64,000 nucleotides of DNA. Origin: Burkholderiaceae bacterium. GTDB lineage: Bacteria > Pseudomonadota > Gammaproteobacteria > Burkholderiales > Burkholderiaceae_C. The DNA is taken from assembly GCA_024235915.1 (NCBI GenBank), contig JACKLO010000020.1:1-64000 (forward strand). Direction: 5' to 3'. Shown here one piece after another: positions 42,651 through 51,783 of this stretch. The stretch's first letter is position 1; each line of letters opens with the position of its first letter. The notes below the pieces were generated by a model. That model did no database searches, was not told the origin of the DNA, and worked only from the letters and a program-made list of their open reading frames with translations. Position numbers and translations under genes: made by a program.

Positions 42651-44480
42651 ATGACGCACGATCTCCTGGCGGTTCTCGCCATCGGCCCGCTGTCCGGCCA
42701 CGCGGTGCTGATGCTGGTCTTCGCGCTGGGCGTGTTCACCACCTTTGCGCTCGACCGCTTCCAGATCGGCTCGGTCTGTCTGGCGGTGCTGATCCTGCTG
42801 CCCACGCTGTTCTTCGTCTTCCCGCACCCCGACGTCGAGCCCTATCGCTTCTTCGATGGCTTCGGTCACCCGGCGCTGGTGGCCATCTGTGCGTTGATGG
42901 TGCTGGGCCATGCCCTGGTGCTCACCGGCGCGCTGGAACCCGCCGCGCGCCGGCTCGCGGTGCTGGTGGAGAAGGCGCCGCGGCTGGCGCTGCTGGCGGT
43001 GCTGCTGCTGGCCGCGGCGGCCAGTGGGGTGATGAACGACACGCCGGTGGTCGTGCTGCTGATGCCGCTGCTGATCGCGGCGCTCAAGCGGGCTGGCCGC
43101 GGGCCGGGTTTCATGCTGATGCCGATGAACTTTGCCGTGCTCATCGGCGGCATGGCCACCACCATCGGCACCTCCACCAACCTGATCGTCGTCTCGCTGG
43201 CGGCGGCGCTGGGCGCGCAGGCCTTCGGCATCTTCGACTTCTTTCCGCTGGTGGCGCTGGCCGCGGTGCCGGCGCTGCTCTACCTGTGGCTGGTGGCACC
43301 CTGGCTGCTGCGAGGCGTGAGCCCGACGCCCACCGCCGAAGCACAACCGGTGTTCGAGGCCGAACTGCGTGTGGCCGAAGGCGGCTGGCTGGATGGTGCA
43401 CAGGTGCGCGAGGTGCTCAAGCGCAGCCGCGGCCGGCTGCCGCTGCGGCGCATCCGCCGCGCCAACGGCGCCCTGCTGGCGCCGCTGCCCACGGCCACGC
43501 TGCGTGCCGGCGACAGCCTGGTGGTGCAGGACACGGCCGAGCGGCTGAAGGAACACGAGCATCGCCTGGATGCCAAGCTGCACGCCATCGATGAGGAGCG
43601 TGCGCCGGACGCCGAGCACGCCGTGGTCGCGGCGCAACTGGTGGTGACGCCGGAGTCGGCGCTGGTCGGCCGCACCGCGCGTGGCGCGCGCTTCGCCGAC
43701 ACCTACGGCCTCATCCTCATCGGCCTGCGCAAGGCCTCGGGCGCCACGTCCACGCGCGAACAGTTGCCCGACCAGCGTCTGGCCCCCGGCGACGTGCTGC
43801 TGCTGCAGGGCCCCACCGCCGCACTGCAGGCGCTGCAGCGCGATGCCGTGGGCCTGCTGCTGGACGAACGGCTGGCGCTGCCCAGGCAGCGCAAGTCGCT
43901 GCTGGCGCTGGGCACGCTGGCCGGCGTGGTGGGCAGTGCCAGCCTGGGCGGTGTGCCGATCGCGCTGTCGGCGCTGGTGGGCGTGCTGGTGCTGCTGGGC
44001 ACGCGCACCGTGGCCTGGAAGGAGGTGGGCAGTGCGCTGTCGGTGAACGTGGTGCTCATCGTCGCCGCCAGCCTGGCCCTGGGCGATGCGCTCACCGTCA
44101 CCGGCGCCACCGGCTTCCTGGCCGGCGGCTTCGTGCACCTCACCCAGGGTTGGCCGGCACTGGCGGTGCTGGCCGCGCTGATGGGCCTGGTCGGCGTGCT
44201 GACCAACTTCGTCAGCAACAACGCCGCGGCGGCCATCGGCACGCCGCTGGCGGTGGAAGTGGCGCGGCTGCTGGGCCTGCCGCCGGAGCCTTATGTGCTG
44301 GCGGTGCTGTTCGGCTGCAACCTCTGCTACGTCACGCCCATGGCCTACCAGACCAACCTGCTGGTGATGAATGCCGCGGGCTATGCCTTCCGCGACTTCG
44401 TGCGCGTGGGCGGCCCGCTGTTCCTCCTGATGTGGGCCAGCCTGAGCTGGGTGCTGGCCCGGCACTACCAACTGCTGTAG
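42651..44480 (+). CDS. SLC13/DASS-like permease with central RCK_C domains
   Basis: A 609-residue inner-membrane permease. Two sets of membrane helices, each with a typical re-entrant motif (ATTIGTSTNLIVVSLA and GVLTNFVSNNAAAAIGTPLA), flank a cytoplasmic insert of about 190 residues with two TrkA-C/RCK_C-like units (WLDGAQVREVLKR ... LRAGDSLVVQDTAER; ALVGRTARGARFADTYG ... LAPGDVLLLQGP). This layout is common in sulfate or dicarboxylate:Na+ symporter-like proteins. Substrate unknown. A 195-base region separates it from the divergent porin. Confidence 0.88.
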   Translation: MTHDLLAVLAIGPLSGHAVLMLVFALGVFTTFALDRFQIGSVCLAVLILLPTLFFVFPHPDVEPYRFFDGFGHPALVAICALMVLGHALVLTGALEPAARRLAVLVEKAPRLALLAVLLLAAAASGVMNDTPVVVLLMPLLIAALKRAGRGPGFMLMPMNFAVLIGGMATTIGTSTNLIVVSLAAALGAQAFGIFDFFPLVALAAVPALLYLWLVAPWLLRGVSPTPTAEAQPVFEAELRVAEGGWLDGAQVREVLKRSRGRLPLRRIRRANGALLAPLPTATLRAGDSLVVQDTAERLKEHEHRLDAKLHAIDEERAPDAEHAVVAAQLVVTPESALVGRTARGARFADTYGLILIGLRKASGATSTREQLPDQRLAPGDVLLLQGPTAALQALQRDAVGLLLDERLALPRQRKSLLALGTLAGVVGSASLGGVPIALSALVGVLVLLGTRTVAWKEVGSALSVNVVLIVAASLALGDALTVTGATGFLAGGFVHLTQGWPALAVLAALMGLVGVLTNFVSNNAAAAIGTPLAVEVARLLGLPPEPYVLAVLFGCNLCYVTPMAYQTNLLVMNAAGYAFRDFVRVGGPLFLLMWASLSWVLARHYQLL

Positions 44481-44498
44481 CGGTGCCCCAAAACAAGA

Positions 44499-44522
44499 CG
44501 GGCGGCCCCGGCGGGCCGCCCG
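44499..44522 (-). terminator. Terminator of the second porin gene
   Basis: A ten-pair stem CGGGCGGCCC/GGGCCGCCCG with a four-base loop, followed on the minus strand by TCTTGTTTTGG. It sits 49 bases past the porin stop and between the convergent permease and porin genes, so it ends the porin transcript and may also work weakly in the other direction. Confidence 0.7.
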
Positions 44523-44571
44523 TGAAGCGCCACACGCGAGGCCTGAATCCGGCCGCGCGCGGTGGTTGTGG

Positions 44572-45564
44572 TCAGAACCGGTGGCGGATGCCCACGCCGT
44601 AGCTGGTGCCCGAGCTCAGGCCGCTGATCTTGTCGCTCATGTAGGCGGCGTAGAGGTCGGTGCGCTTGGACAGGAAGTAGTCGTAGCCCAGGCTGAAGGT
44701 GGTGCGCTTGGCGCCCGTGTCGGGGCTGATGCGGCCCCACTGCGCCAGCAGGCTGCCGGCGCCGAACTTCACGCTCGTGCCCAGGCCGACGATGTCGTAG
44801 CCGTTGTTCGTGGCCTCGTTGTCGACCTTGCCGTACTGCGCGAACAGCTTGGCATCGCCCACGGCATAGGAGCCGCCCAACTGCCAGGACTTGGTGTTGT
44901 CCACCGTTGCGCCCTTGGTCACTTCCTGCCAGGCGAAGCCCACGGCCAGCGGGCCGCCGAAATACAGAGCGCTCAGGCCACCGTTCTTGCCGCCGTCGGC
45001 TTCGCCCGCGGCCACGTGGGCCGTGAAGCTCAGGCCGCCGAACTTCGGGCTGCTGTACTTGATGGAATCGCTCCACCCGGTGTCGCCGGTGACGGTGCCG
45101 CTGGTGAAGGTGTGGCGGATGGCCGGCGAGAAGCCGAAGCTGTCGCCGAAGGCGTTGAACAGCAGCGTGTTGACGAACAGCGAGGTGGTGTTGCGGCCGA
45201 GGTTCAGCGACCCCAGGCTGGGCGAGGACAGGCCGACCCAGCTGCTGCGCGCCCAGAACGCGTCGCCGTTGAAGCGGCCGGCCGCACCGGTGTCACTGCG
45301 CATGAACGACTCGATGGAAAACGACGCCGTCAACCCGCCGCCCAGATCCTCGCTGCCCTTCAGGCCGAAGAAGCTGGTGGTCATGTTGCCGCTGACCACC
45401 CCCTTGCTGGCCGTGCCGCCCGGGTTCTTGAAGCTGCCGACGGACATGTCGACCAGCCCGTACATCGACAGGCTGCTTTGCGCCGAGGCCGGCACCGCAG
45501 CGGACAGGCACGCACCAAGAGCGAGCGCGGCGCGCGCAGCCACGGCAAGGGTTTGCACTTTCAT
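44572..45564 (-). CDS. Gram-negative trimeric porin
   Basis: A 330-residue outer-membrane porin of the same family as the one at 41.5 kb but clearly different in sequence. Signal peptide cleaved near VPASAQSS, then LSMYGLVDMSVGSF, FFGLKGSEDLGGGLTASFSIE, WVGLSSPSLGSLNLGRN and a terminal YGVGIRHRF ending in phenylalanine. The mature barrel contains the KYSSPKFGGLSF strand typical of these porins. It is downstream of mscS on the same strand, separated by 127 bases. Confidence 0.94.
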   Translation of the reverse strand: MKVQTLAVAARAALALGACLSAAVPASAQSSLSMYGLVDMSVGSFKNPGGTASKGVVSGNMTTSFFGLKGSEDLGGGLTASFSIESFMRSDTGAAGRFNGDAFWARSSWVGLSSPSLGSLNLGRNTTSLFVNTLLFNAFGDSFGFSPAIRHTFTSGTVTGDTGWSDSIKYSSPKFGGLSFTAHVAAGEADGGKNGGLSALYFGGPLAVGFAWQEVTKGATVDNTKSWQLGGSYAVGDAKLFAQYGKVDNEATNNGYDIVGLGTSVKFGAGSLLAQWGRISPDTGAKRTTFSLGYDYFLSKRTDLYAAYMSDKISGLSSGTSYGVGIRHRF

Positions 45565-45691
45565 GGGGACTCCAACGGTTGTGTCGCCGGTGACATCCGG
45601 CTTGTCGTCGGAGTTGTCAGCAAACGCCGTGCCTGTCGCCAGGCTGACGCCGACCGCCCGTGGCGCGGTCAGGCCTGCCCGCGGCCGAGGT

Positions 45692-46597
45692 TCACGGGTT
45701 CGTCAGGCGCACCTCGAGCGCGCCGCTCTTGACGTGCAGATCCCGCTGCGGGAAGGGGATCTCGATGCCACGCGCGTTCAGCTCGTCGTCCAGTGCCCAC
45801 ATCAGCCGGGCGTGCGTGCCGCCAGGAGACGTGGTCAGGTGCCGGTCGGCCCAGACCACGAGTTCGTAGTTCACGGCGCTGTCGCCGTAGGACACCAGCC
45901 AGGCGGTGGGCTCGTGGCCAGCGTCGTCGAGCACGCCCTCGATCTTGCGGGCCGCGGCGATGGCGGCCTCGCGCACCACTTCCTTCGGCGTGCCGTAGGC
46001 GACGCCAAAGGGCACGCGCATGCGCCGGTAGGTGGCGTCGAAGGTCCAGTTGACGACACGGCCGTTGATGAACTCGGAGTTCGGCACCAGCACGTCGATG
46101 GCGTCGTTCGTGGTCACGCGCGTGTAGCGCATCGCGATCTCGCGCACCGTACCGCGCACGCCCGACTCAAGGTCGACGAAGTCGCCCACGCGCAACCCAC
46201 CTTCGAGCAGGATGATGATGCCGCTGATGAAGTTGGAGAAGACGTTCTGCAGCCCGAAGCCCAGGCCGAAGGCCACCGCGCCACCCACCAGCGCCACGCT
46301 GCTGAGGTCCAGCCCCACGTAGTTGAGCACCACCACCGTGCCCAGCACCCATACCGTGTAGCGCGCCAGGCGCGACACCATGTGAAGGCGCGCCAGGTGG
46401 GCCGGGTTGTCGGCATGTGCGCCGGCGCCGCGGCTGGCCGCGCGCAGCAGCAGGCGCTCCAGCGCGCCGGCCAGCCACCAGATGGCCAGGACCAGCACCA
46501 CGGCCAGCGCCAGCGACACCAGGGTCACCGGTGTCTCGCCGACCTTGAACAGCGGTTGCTGAAGCCAGTGGCCGAGCGTGGAGAAGTCCAGGGTCAC
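45692..46597 (-). CDS. MscS-family mechanosensitive channel
   Basis: A 301-residue small-conductance mechanosensitive channel. Three N-terminal membrane helices are followed by the pore helix VALVGGAVAFGLGFGLQNVFSNFISGIIILLE (Gly/Ala-packed; quoted in parts as GGAVAFGLGFGLQ and FSNFISGIIIL) and the beta domain LRVGDFVDLESGVRGTVREI with IDVLVPNSEFINGRVVNW. It protects against osmotic downshock. The start overlaps the UspA stop by four bases, so the two are co-translated. Confidence 0.93.
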   Translation of the reverse strand: MTLDFSTLGHWLQQPLFKVGETPVTLVSLALAVVLVLAIWWLAGALERLLLRAASRGAGAHADNPAHLARLHMVSRLARYTVWVLGTVVVLNYVGLDLSSVALVGGAVAFGLGFGLQNVFSNFISGIIILLEGGLRVGDFVDLESGVRGTVREIAMRYTRVTTNDAIDVLVPNSEFINGRVVNWTFDATYRRMRVPFGVAYGTPKEVVREAAIAAARKIEGVLDDAGHEPTAWLVSYGDSAVNYELVVWADRHLTTSPGGTHARLMWALDDELNARGIEIPFPQRDLHVKSGALEVRLTNP

Positions 46598-47106
46598 GCC
46601 GTCGAGGCCGGGTTGGCCGGCGCCGCCGTCGCGGACGCGTCGCCATGCAGCTTGACCACCAGCACCGGCCGGTCGGCGATCTTGGTCAGGTGCGCCATCA
46701 CGCTGCCCAGCACCAGCCGCGCCAGAGCACCGCGGCCGTGCGAGCCGACGACGATCATCGCGCAGTCGTGTTCATTGGCCGCCTGGTTGGCGGCCTCGGC
46801 AGGGTCGGCGCCCACCGTGACCAGGGTGCGCGAGGGCACACCCGCGGCTTGCGCCAGGCCCTGCGCACTGGCGAAGGCGCGGCCGGCCTGCTCGCGCCCC
46901 AGGCGCTCGTGGTCGGCCGTGGGATCGAACATGGCCACGTCCACCTCGGCCATCATCGGCGGCGCCGGCGGGATCGCGGCCAGGAAGATCAGTTCGCTGC
47001 CCAGCGCGCGGGCCAGGCGCACCGCTTCTTCGGCGGTGGCGTGGCCCAGTGGCGAATCGTCGACGAGGGCGAGCAGGCGGGGGTAGGGGACCGGCGTGGT
47101 CGTCAT
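46594..47106 (-). CDS. Universal stress protein (UspA family)
   Basis: A 170-residue cytoplasmic stress protein. It shows RLLALVDDSPLGHATAEEAVRLA at the N-terminus and the ATP-binding loop IVVGSHGRGALARLVLGSV followed by RPVLVVK. A long G-2x-G-9x-G pattern (GSHGRG..LGSV) implies the ATP-binding subclass. Directly upstream of and overlapping mscS, suggesting both respond to the same stress. Confidence 0.92.
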   Translation of the reverse strand: MTTTPVPYPRLLALVDDSPLGHATAEEAVRLARALGSELIFLAAIPPAPPMMAEVDVAMFDPTADHERLGREQAGRAFASAQGLAQAAGVPSRTLVTVGADPAEAANQAANEHDCAMIVVGSHGRGALARLVLGSVMAHLTKIADRPVLVVKLHGDASATAAPANPASTA

Positions 47107-47203
47107 GCAGGGCTCCTGGCGAGGGATCGATGACGACGAATGTACCCGCCACCGTGTCCGCGCAGCCCAGGGATGCCCCGCAGGCGCGCCGCCGGCCGGT
47201 TCG

Positions 47204-48454
47204 TCAGCGCAACGCCTCGTCCACCACTTCGACCCAGTGCCGCACCGGCGTGCGGCTGGCGTCACCCAGGTGCTGGATGCAGCCGATGTTGGCCGAGACG
47301 ATGGTCTCGCCCGGCTCGGCCGCCAGCGCCGCGAGCTTGCGGTCGCGCAGCTGCTTGGACAGATCCGGCTGCAGCACGCTGTAGGTGCCCGCGCTGCCGC
47401 AGCACAGGTGGCTGTCGGCGCCGGCCAGGCGCACGGTGAAGCCCAGTTCGCGCAGGCCCGCCTCGACGCCACCGCGCAGCTGCTGGCCATGCTGCAGTGT
47501 GCAAGGCGGGTGGAAGACCAGTTCGGTCGCCGGCTGGAAGCCCTTGCCCAGGCGCGACTTGAGCTGGGGCAGCAGGTCCGGCAGCAGTTCCGACAGGTCC
47601 CTGGTCAGTGCCGAGATGCGCGCGGCCTTGTGTGCGTAGGCCGGGTCTCCGGCCAGCGCGTGGCCGTAGTCCTTCACCGTGGCGCCGCAGCCACTCGCGT
47701 TCATCACGATGGCCTCGACGCTGCCTTCGCTGGTCAGCCCCTCGACCAGCGGCCACCAGGCGTCGATGTTGCGGCGCATGTCGGCCAGGCCACCGTCGTG
47801 ATCGCCCAGGTGGTCGCGGATGGCGCCGCAGCAGCCGGCACCGTCGGCCACCAGGGTCTGGATGCCCGCGGCGTCCAGCACGCGGGCGGTGGCGCTGTTG
47901 ATGTTGGGCATCATGGCCGGCTGCACGCAGCCCAGCAGCATCAGCACCTTGCGCGGGTGCACCTGCGTGGGCCAGCGGTGGGCGTTCGGCCCGGGCTTGG
48001 GCGGCACCTTGCCCTTCAGCGACGCCGGCACCAGCGGGCGGAACAGTTGCCCCAGCTTCATCGCCGGGCCGAACAGCGGGCTGGTGAGGCCGGCCTTCAA
48101 CGCACCACGCATGAAGCGCTCGCCACGCGGGCGTTCCACCTTGGCTTCCACCACGCGGCGGCCGATGTCCACCAGGTGCCCGTACTGCACGCCGCTGGGG
48201 CAGGTGCTCTCGCAGTTGCGGCAGGTCAGGCAGCGGTCCAGGTGCAGCTGGGTGGCGCGCGTGGGCTCGGCGCCTTCCATCACCTGCTTGATCAGGTAGA
48301 TGCGGCCGCGCGGGCCGTCAAGCTCGTCGCCCAGCAGCTGGTAGGTGGGGCAGGTGGCGGTGCAGAAGCCGCAGTGCACGCACTTGCGCAGGATGGCCTC
48401 GGCCGCATCGCCATCCGGCGTGCCCTTGAACTCGGGGGAGAGGTTGGTCTGCAT
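47204..48454 (-). CDS. glcF: Glycolate oxidase iron-sulfur subunit GlcF
   Basis: A 416-residue membrane-associated subunit that passes electrons from glycolate oxidation to the respiratory chain. Two 4Fe-4S sites are visible: CVHCGFCTATCPTY and CLTCRNCESTCPSG. Two CCG-type domains follow, with CCGAIRDHLG and CCGSAGTYSV marking the cysteine-rich motifs. It lies downstream of glcD and glcE but separated from glcE by a methyltransferase gene. Confidence 0.95.
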   Translation of the reverse strand: MQTNLSPEFKGTPDGDAAEAILRKCVHCGFCTATCPTYQLLGDELDGPRGRIYLIKQVMEGAEPTRATQLHLDRCLTCRNCESTCPSGVQYGHLVDIGRRVVEAKVERPRGERFMRGALKAGLTSPLFGPAMKLGQLFRPLVPASLKGKVPPKPGPNAHRWPTQVHPRKVLMLLGCVQPAMMPNINSATARVLDAAGIQTLVADGAGCCGAIRDHLGDHDGGLADMRRNIDAWWPLVEGLTSEGSVEAIVMNASGCGATVKDYGHALAGDPAYAHKAARISALTRDLSELLPDLLPQLKSRLGKGFQPATELVFHPPCTLQHGQQLRGGVEAGLRELGFTVRLAGADSHLCCGSAGTYSVLQPDLSKQLRDRKLAALAAEPGETIVSANIGCIQHLGDASRTPVRHWVEVVDEALR

Positions 48455-48463
48455 CAGGAACGC

Positions 48464-49099
48464 TCAATCGAGTTCGTAGCTCAGCACCCAGTAGTGCGTG
48501 TGGTCGGTCCAGCGCGGGGCGCGGGCGCGCGGGCCCAGCACCGCGAAAGCCTGGTCGGCGGTCGGGAAGTTCTTGACCACCTCGTGCGTGCTGCCGTCGT
48601 CGAGCGTGCGCAACTGGTAGGTGTTGCCTTCGGCATCGCGGCGCGAGATCGGCGAGCTGCTGTTCTGCACGAAGCTGTTGTCCAGCATCACCACACGCGC
48701 ACCGGGCTCCAGGCGCGCGTGCAGCGTTTCGAGCCAGGGCGCCAGTCGCTGCAGCGGCACATGGCTCCACCAGCAGCCCGCAAAGGCGGCATCGAAAGTT
48801 TCGTCGCCCACCTCGGCCAGCGTCCAGGCGTCGGCCACGCGCAGTTCCACGCAGGCCGGCAGCGGCTTGGTGCCAGCGATGGCCAGCGTTTCCGGGTTCA
48901 GGTCGGTGGCCAGCCAACGCGCCGCGTCGCGGGCGCCGTGCGGCGTCCACCAGCCGGTGCCGGCGGCCACTTCCAGGACACGCCGGCCGGCGAACAGTGC
49001 CGGCAGCGCGGCTTCCATCGCACGCAGGTCGGCCTGGCGTTCGGGCTTGGCGTAGACGCGCTCGTAGATCGGCGCGCGCTGGCGGTAGTAGTCCTGCAT
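48464..49099 (-). CDS. SAM-dependent class I methyltransferase
   Basis: A 211-residue methyltransferase. The SAM site is VLEVAAGTGWWTPHGA (motif I), the acidic residue in ATDLNPETLAIA (motif II) and DAAFAGCWWSHVP (motif IV region). It begins with DYYRQRAPIYERVYAK, a common start for this group. Substrate unknown. The ATG shares one base with the glcE stop (TGATG) and it ends nine bases before glcF, so it is embedded in the glycolate oxidase operon. Confidence 0.88.
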   Translation of the reverse strand: MQDYYRQRAPIYERVYAKPERQADLRAMEAALPALFAGRRVLEVAAGTGWWTPHGARDAARWLATDLNPETLAIAGTKPLPACVELRVADAWTLAEVGDETFDAAFAGCWWSHVPLQRLAPWLETLHARLEPGARVVMLDNSFVQNSSSPISRRDAEGNTYQLRTLDDGSTHEVVKNFPTADQAFAVLGPRARAPRWTDHTHYWVLSYELD

Positions 49100-50199
49100 C
49101 AGAACCCGGGGTAGAGGCGGCCCGGATTGAAGATGCCGGCGGGGTCGTAGGCCGCCTTGAGCTCGCGGTGGATGCGGTCCAGCGGCGGCTTCAGCGGCGC
49201 GAAGACACCGGCCGACTTGTCCTTGCCGCGGAACAGCACGGCATGCCCGCCGGCGTTGGCCGCGGCTTCGCGCACCTGGGCCGCCGGCAGCGGCGTGCAC
49301 AGCCAGCGCTGGCCGCCGCCCCATTCCAGCAGCTGTTCACCCGGCAGCTTGATGGGGCCGATGACCTGCGGCACCGACAGCCGCCACAGCGATGCGCCAC
49401 CATCCACCGCCTTCTTCGCGCCGACGAAGAACTCGTCGCTGTGGTCGCGCAGGCCATTCCAGAAGGCCGCGGCCATGACCGGGTCGACGACCTCGCCGCC
49501 CAGCTGCTTCGCTGCCGCATCGACGGCCGCCGCCGCACCGGACAGGCGCAGCACCAGCATGCCGTCCCACCAGGCGCTGGCCGACAGCGGCAGCGGCTGG
49601 CCACCCCAGCGGTTGACCTGGCCCAGGGCCTGGGTCTGGTCGAGCTCGAAGCGCAGCGTCAGCGTGGCCGGCGGCAGCGGCAGCACCTTCAGCGAGACCT
49701 CGCAGATCACGCCCAGCACGCCCATCGACCCGGCCAGCAGGCGCGAGACGTCGTAGCCGGCCACGTTCTTCATCACCTGGCCGCCGAAGCTCAGCAGTTC
49801 GCCCCGGCCATCGAGCATCGTGGCGCCCAGCACGTAGTCGCGCACGCCGCCGGCGGTGGCGCGCGCCGGGCCGGCGAGGCCGGCCGCGACCATGCCCCCG
49901 ACGGTGCTGCCGCCGCCTTCCGCATACGCGAAGCGCGGCGGCTCGAAGGGCAGGCACTGGCCGTGGGCCGCGAGCGCGGATTCCAGATCGGCCAAGCGTG
50001 TGCCGGCACGCACGGTCACGACCAGTTCGCTGGGCTCGTGGCTGCTGATGCCGGCCAGCGGGGTCAGGTCGAGCACCTCGCCCTGCAGGGCGCCGCCATA
50101 GAAATCCTTGGTGCCGCCACCACGCAGGCACACCGGGGTCTTCGCGGCGTGCGCCGCCTTGACGCGCTCGACGAGCGCTTCGAGTGCCGTGTCCGCCAT
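49099..50199 (-). CDS. glcE: Glycolate oxidase FAD-binding subunit GlcE
   Basis: A 366-residue FAD-linked subunit of glycolate oxidase. The PCMH-type FAD domain shows VCLRGGGTKDFYGG, SELVVTVRAGTRLADLESAL, GGGSTVGGMVAAGLAGPARA and GGQVMKNVAGYDVSRL. Shorter than GlcD, as expected. It starts at the last base of glcD (50199 shared) and ends by overlapping the methyltransferase start. Confidence 0.95.
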   Translation of the reverse strand: MADTALEALVERVKAAHAAKTPVCLRGGGTKDFYGGALQGEVLDLTPLAGISSHEPSELVVTVRAGTRLADLESALAAHGQCLPFEPPRFAYAEGGGSTVGGMVAAGLAGPARATAGGVRDYVLGATMLDGRGELLSFGGQVMKNVAGYDVSRLLAGSMGVLGVICEVSLKVLPLPPATLTLRFELDQTQALGQVNRWGGQPLPLSASAWWDGMLVLRLSGAAAAVDAAAKQLGGEVVDPVMAAAFWNGLRDHSDEFFVGAKKAVDGGASLWRLSVPQVIGPIKLPGEQLLEWGGGQRWLCTPLPAAQVREAAANAGGHAVLFRGKDKSAGVFAPLKPPLDRIHRELKAAYDPAGIFNPGRLYPGF

Positions 50200-51707
50200 C
50201 AGAATCTTTCCAGCTCCGGGAACGGCAGCAGGCCCTTCTTCACGTGCATCTTGCCGTACTCGGCGCAGCGCTGAAGCGTCGGGATCACCTTGCCCGGGTT
50301 CAATGTGCCCGCCGGGTCGAAGGCCCGCTTGAGCGCGAACATGGCCTCACGTTCGGCCGGGCTGAACTGCACGCACATGCTGCTGAGCTTTTCCACGCCC
50401 ACGCCATGCTCGCCGGTGACGGTGCCGCCCAGCGCGACGCTGGTTTCCAGGATGTCGGCGCCGAACAGTTCGCAGCGGTGGAGTTGATCGGGGTCGTTGG
50501 CGTCGAACAGGATCAGCGGGTGCAGGTTGCCGTCGCCAGCGTGGAAGACGTTGGCGCAGCGCAGGCCGTATTTCTGCTCCATCTCTGCGATGGCGCGCAG
50601 GATGTCGGCCAGCCGCTTGCGCGGAATGGTGCTGTCCATGCACATGTAGTCGGGGCTGATGCGGCCACTTGCGGGGAAGGCGTTCTTGCGCCCGCTCCAG
50701 AACTTCAGCCGCTGCGCCTCGTCCTTGCTGACTTCCAGCCGCGTGGCGCCGCAGCCGGTCAGCACGTCCAGCATGCGCTGGATCTCCTCGGCCACCTCCT
50801 CCGGCGTGCCGTCGCTTTCGCACAGCAGGATGGCCTCGGCCGTCAGGTCGTAGCCGGCCTTGACGAAGTCCTCCACCGCGGCGGTCATCGGCTTGTCCAT
50901 CATCTCCAGCCCGGCGGGGATGATGCCGTTGGCGATGATGGCGGCCACCGCGTCGCCGGCGCGTGTGATGTCGTCGAAGCTGGCCATGATGCAGCGCGCC
51001 AGGCGCGGCTTGGGCACCAGCTTGACGGTGACCTCGGTGGTCACGGCCAGCATGCCCTCACTGCCGACCACCACGCTCAGCAGGTCCAGCCCGGGCGCGT
51101 CCAGCGCCGCTCCGCCAAACTCCACCGGTTCGCCCTCGACGGTGAAGCCGCGCACGCGCAGCACGTTGTGCAGCGTCAGCCCGTACTTCAGGCAGTGCAC
51201 GCCACCGGAGTTCTCGGCCACGTTGCCGCCGATGGTGCAGGCGATCTGGCTGGATGGGTCGGGTGCGTAGTACAGCCCGTGCGGTGCCGCCGCCTCGCTG
51301 ATGGCCAGGTTGCGCACGCCGCACTGCACGGTGGCGGTGCGCGCCAGCGGATCCACCTGCACGATCTTGTTGAACTTGGCCAGGCTGAGCGTGACGCCCA
51401 GCGCGTGCGGCAGCGCCCCGCCCGACAGCCCGGTGCCGGCGCCACGCGCCACCACCGGCAGCTGCAGCCCATGGCAGGCCTTGAGCACCGCGGCCACCTG
51501 GGCCTCGGTTTCCGGCAGCGCCACCAGCAGCGGGCGTTCGCGATAGGCCGTCAGGCCATCGCACTCGTAAGGGGTCGTGTCTTCGGGCTGCCAAAGCAGC
51601 GCGTGGGGCGGCAGCACGGCCGACAACGCGGCGACCGCCTCACGCTGACGCTCTGCACGTTGGGCACGGTCGGCGCCTGCGGAGCCGACGGATTCGGGCG
51701 CGTTCAT
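50199..51707 (-). CDS. glcD: Glycolate oxidase catalytic subunit GlcD
   Basis: A 502-residue FAD enzyme oxidising glycolate (or D-lactate) to glyoxylate, used to recover 2-phosphoglycolate carbon. The FAD domain reads LPVVARGAGTGLSGGALP, LYYAPDPSSQIACTIGGNVAENSGGVHCLKYG (in parts: DPSSQIACTIGGNVAE), and the C-terminal FAD-oxidase domain has NVFHAGDGNLHPLILFD and TVTGEHGVGVEK with metal/substrate histidines. First gene of the glcD-glcE-methyltransferase-glcF unit. Confidence 0.95.
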   Translation of the reverse strand: MNAPESVGSAGADRAQRAERQREAVAALSAVLPPHALLWQPEDTTPYECDGLTAYRERPLLVALPETEAQVAAVLKACHGLQLPVVARGAGTGLSGGALPHALGVTLSLAKFNKIVQVDPLARTATVQCGVRNLAISEAAAPHGLYYAPDPSSQIACTIGGNVAENSGGVHCLKYGLTLHNVLRVRGFTVEGEPVEFGGAALDAPGLDLLSVVVGSEGMLAVTTEVTVKLVPKPRLARCIMASFDDITRAGDAVAAIIANGIIPAGLEMMDKPMTAAVEDFVKAGYDLTAEAILLCESDGTPEEVAEEIQRMLDVLTGCGATRLEVSKDEAQRLKFWSGRKNAFPASGRISPDYMCMDSTIPRKRLADILRAIAEMEQKYGLRCANVFHAGDGNLHPLILFDANDPDQLHRCELFGADILETSVALGGTVTGEHGVGVEKLSSMCVQFSPAEREAMFALKRAFDPAGTLNPGKVIPTLQRCAEYGKMHVKKGLLPFPELERF

Positions 51708-51783
51708 GGGCGGGACTGTAGCGGGTCGCGGCCCGGGTTACGCCGTGGTCGTGTCAAGGCGGTTGCGACCTGCCGGTGGGGAA

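Noticed and set aside
41511..44471. Very long minus-strand open frame (986 residues)
   Set aside because: Only the last 314 codons are the porin; the rest is the antisense shadow of the SLC13-type permease.
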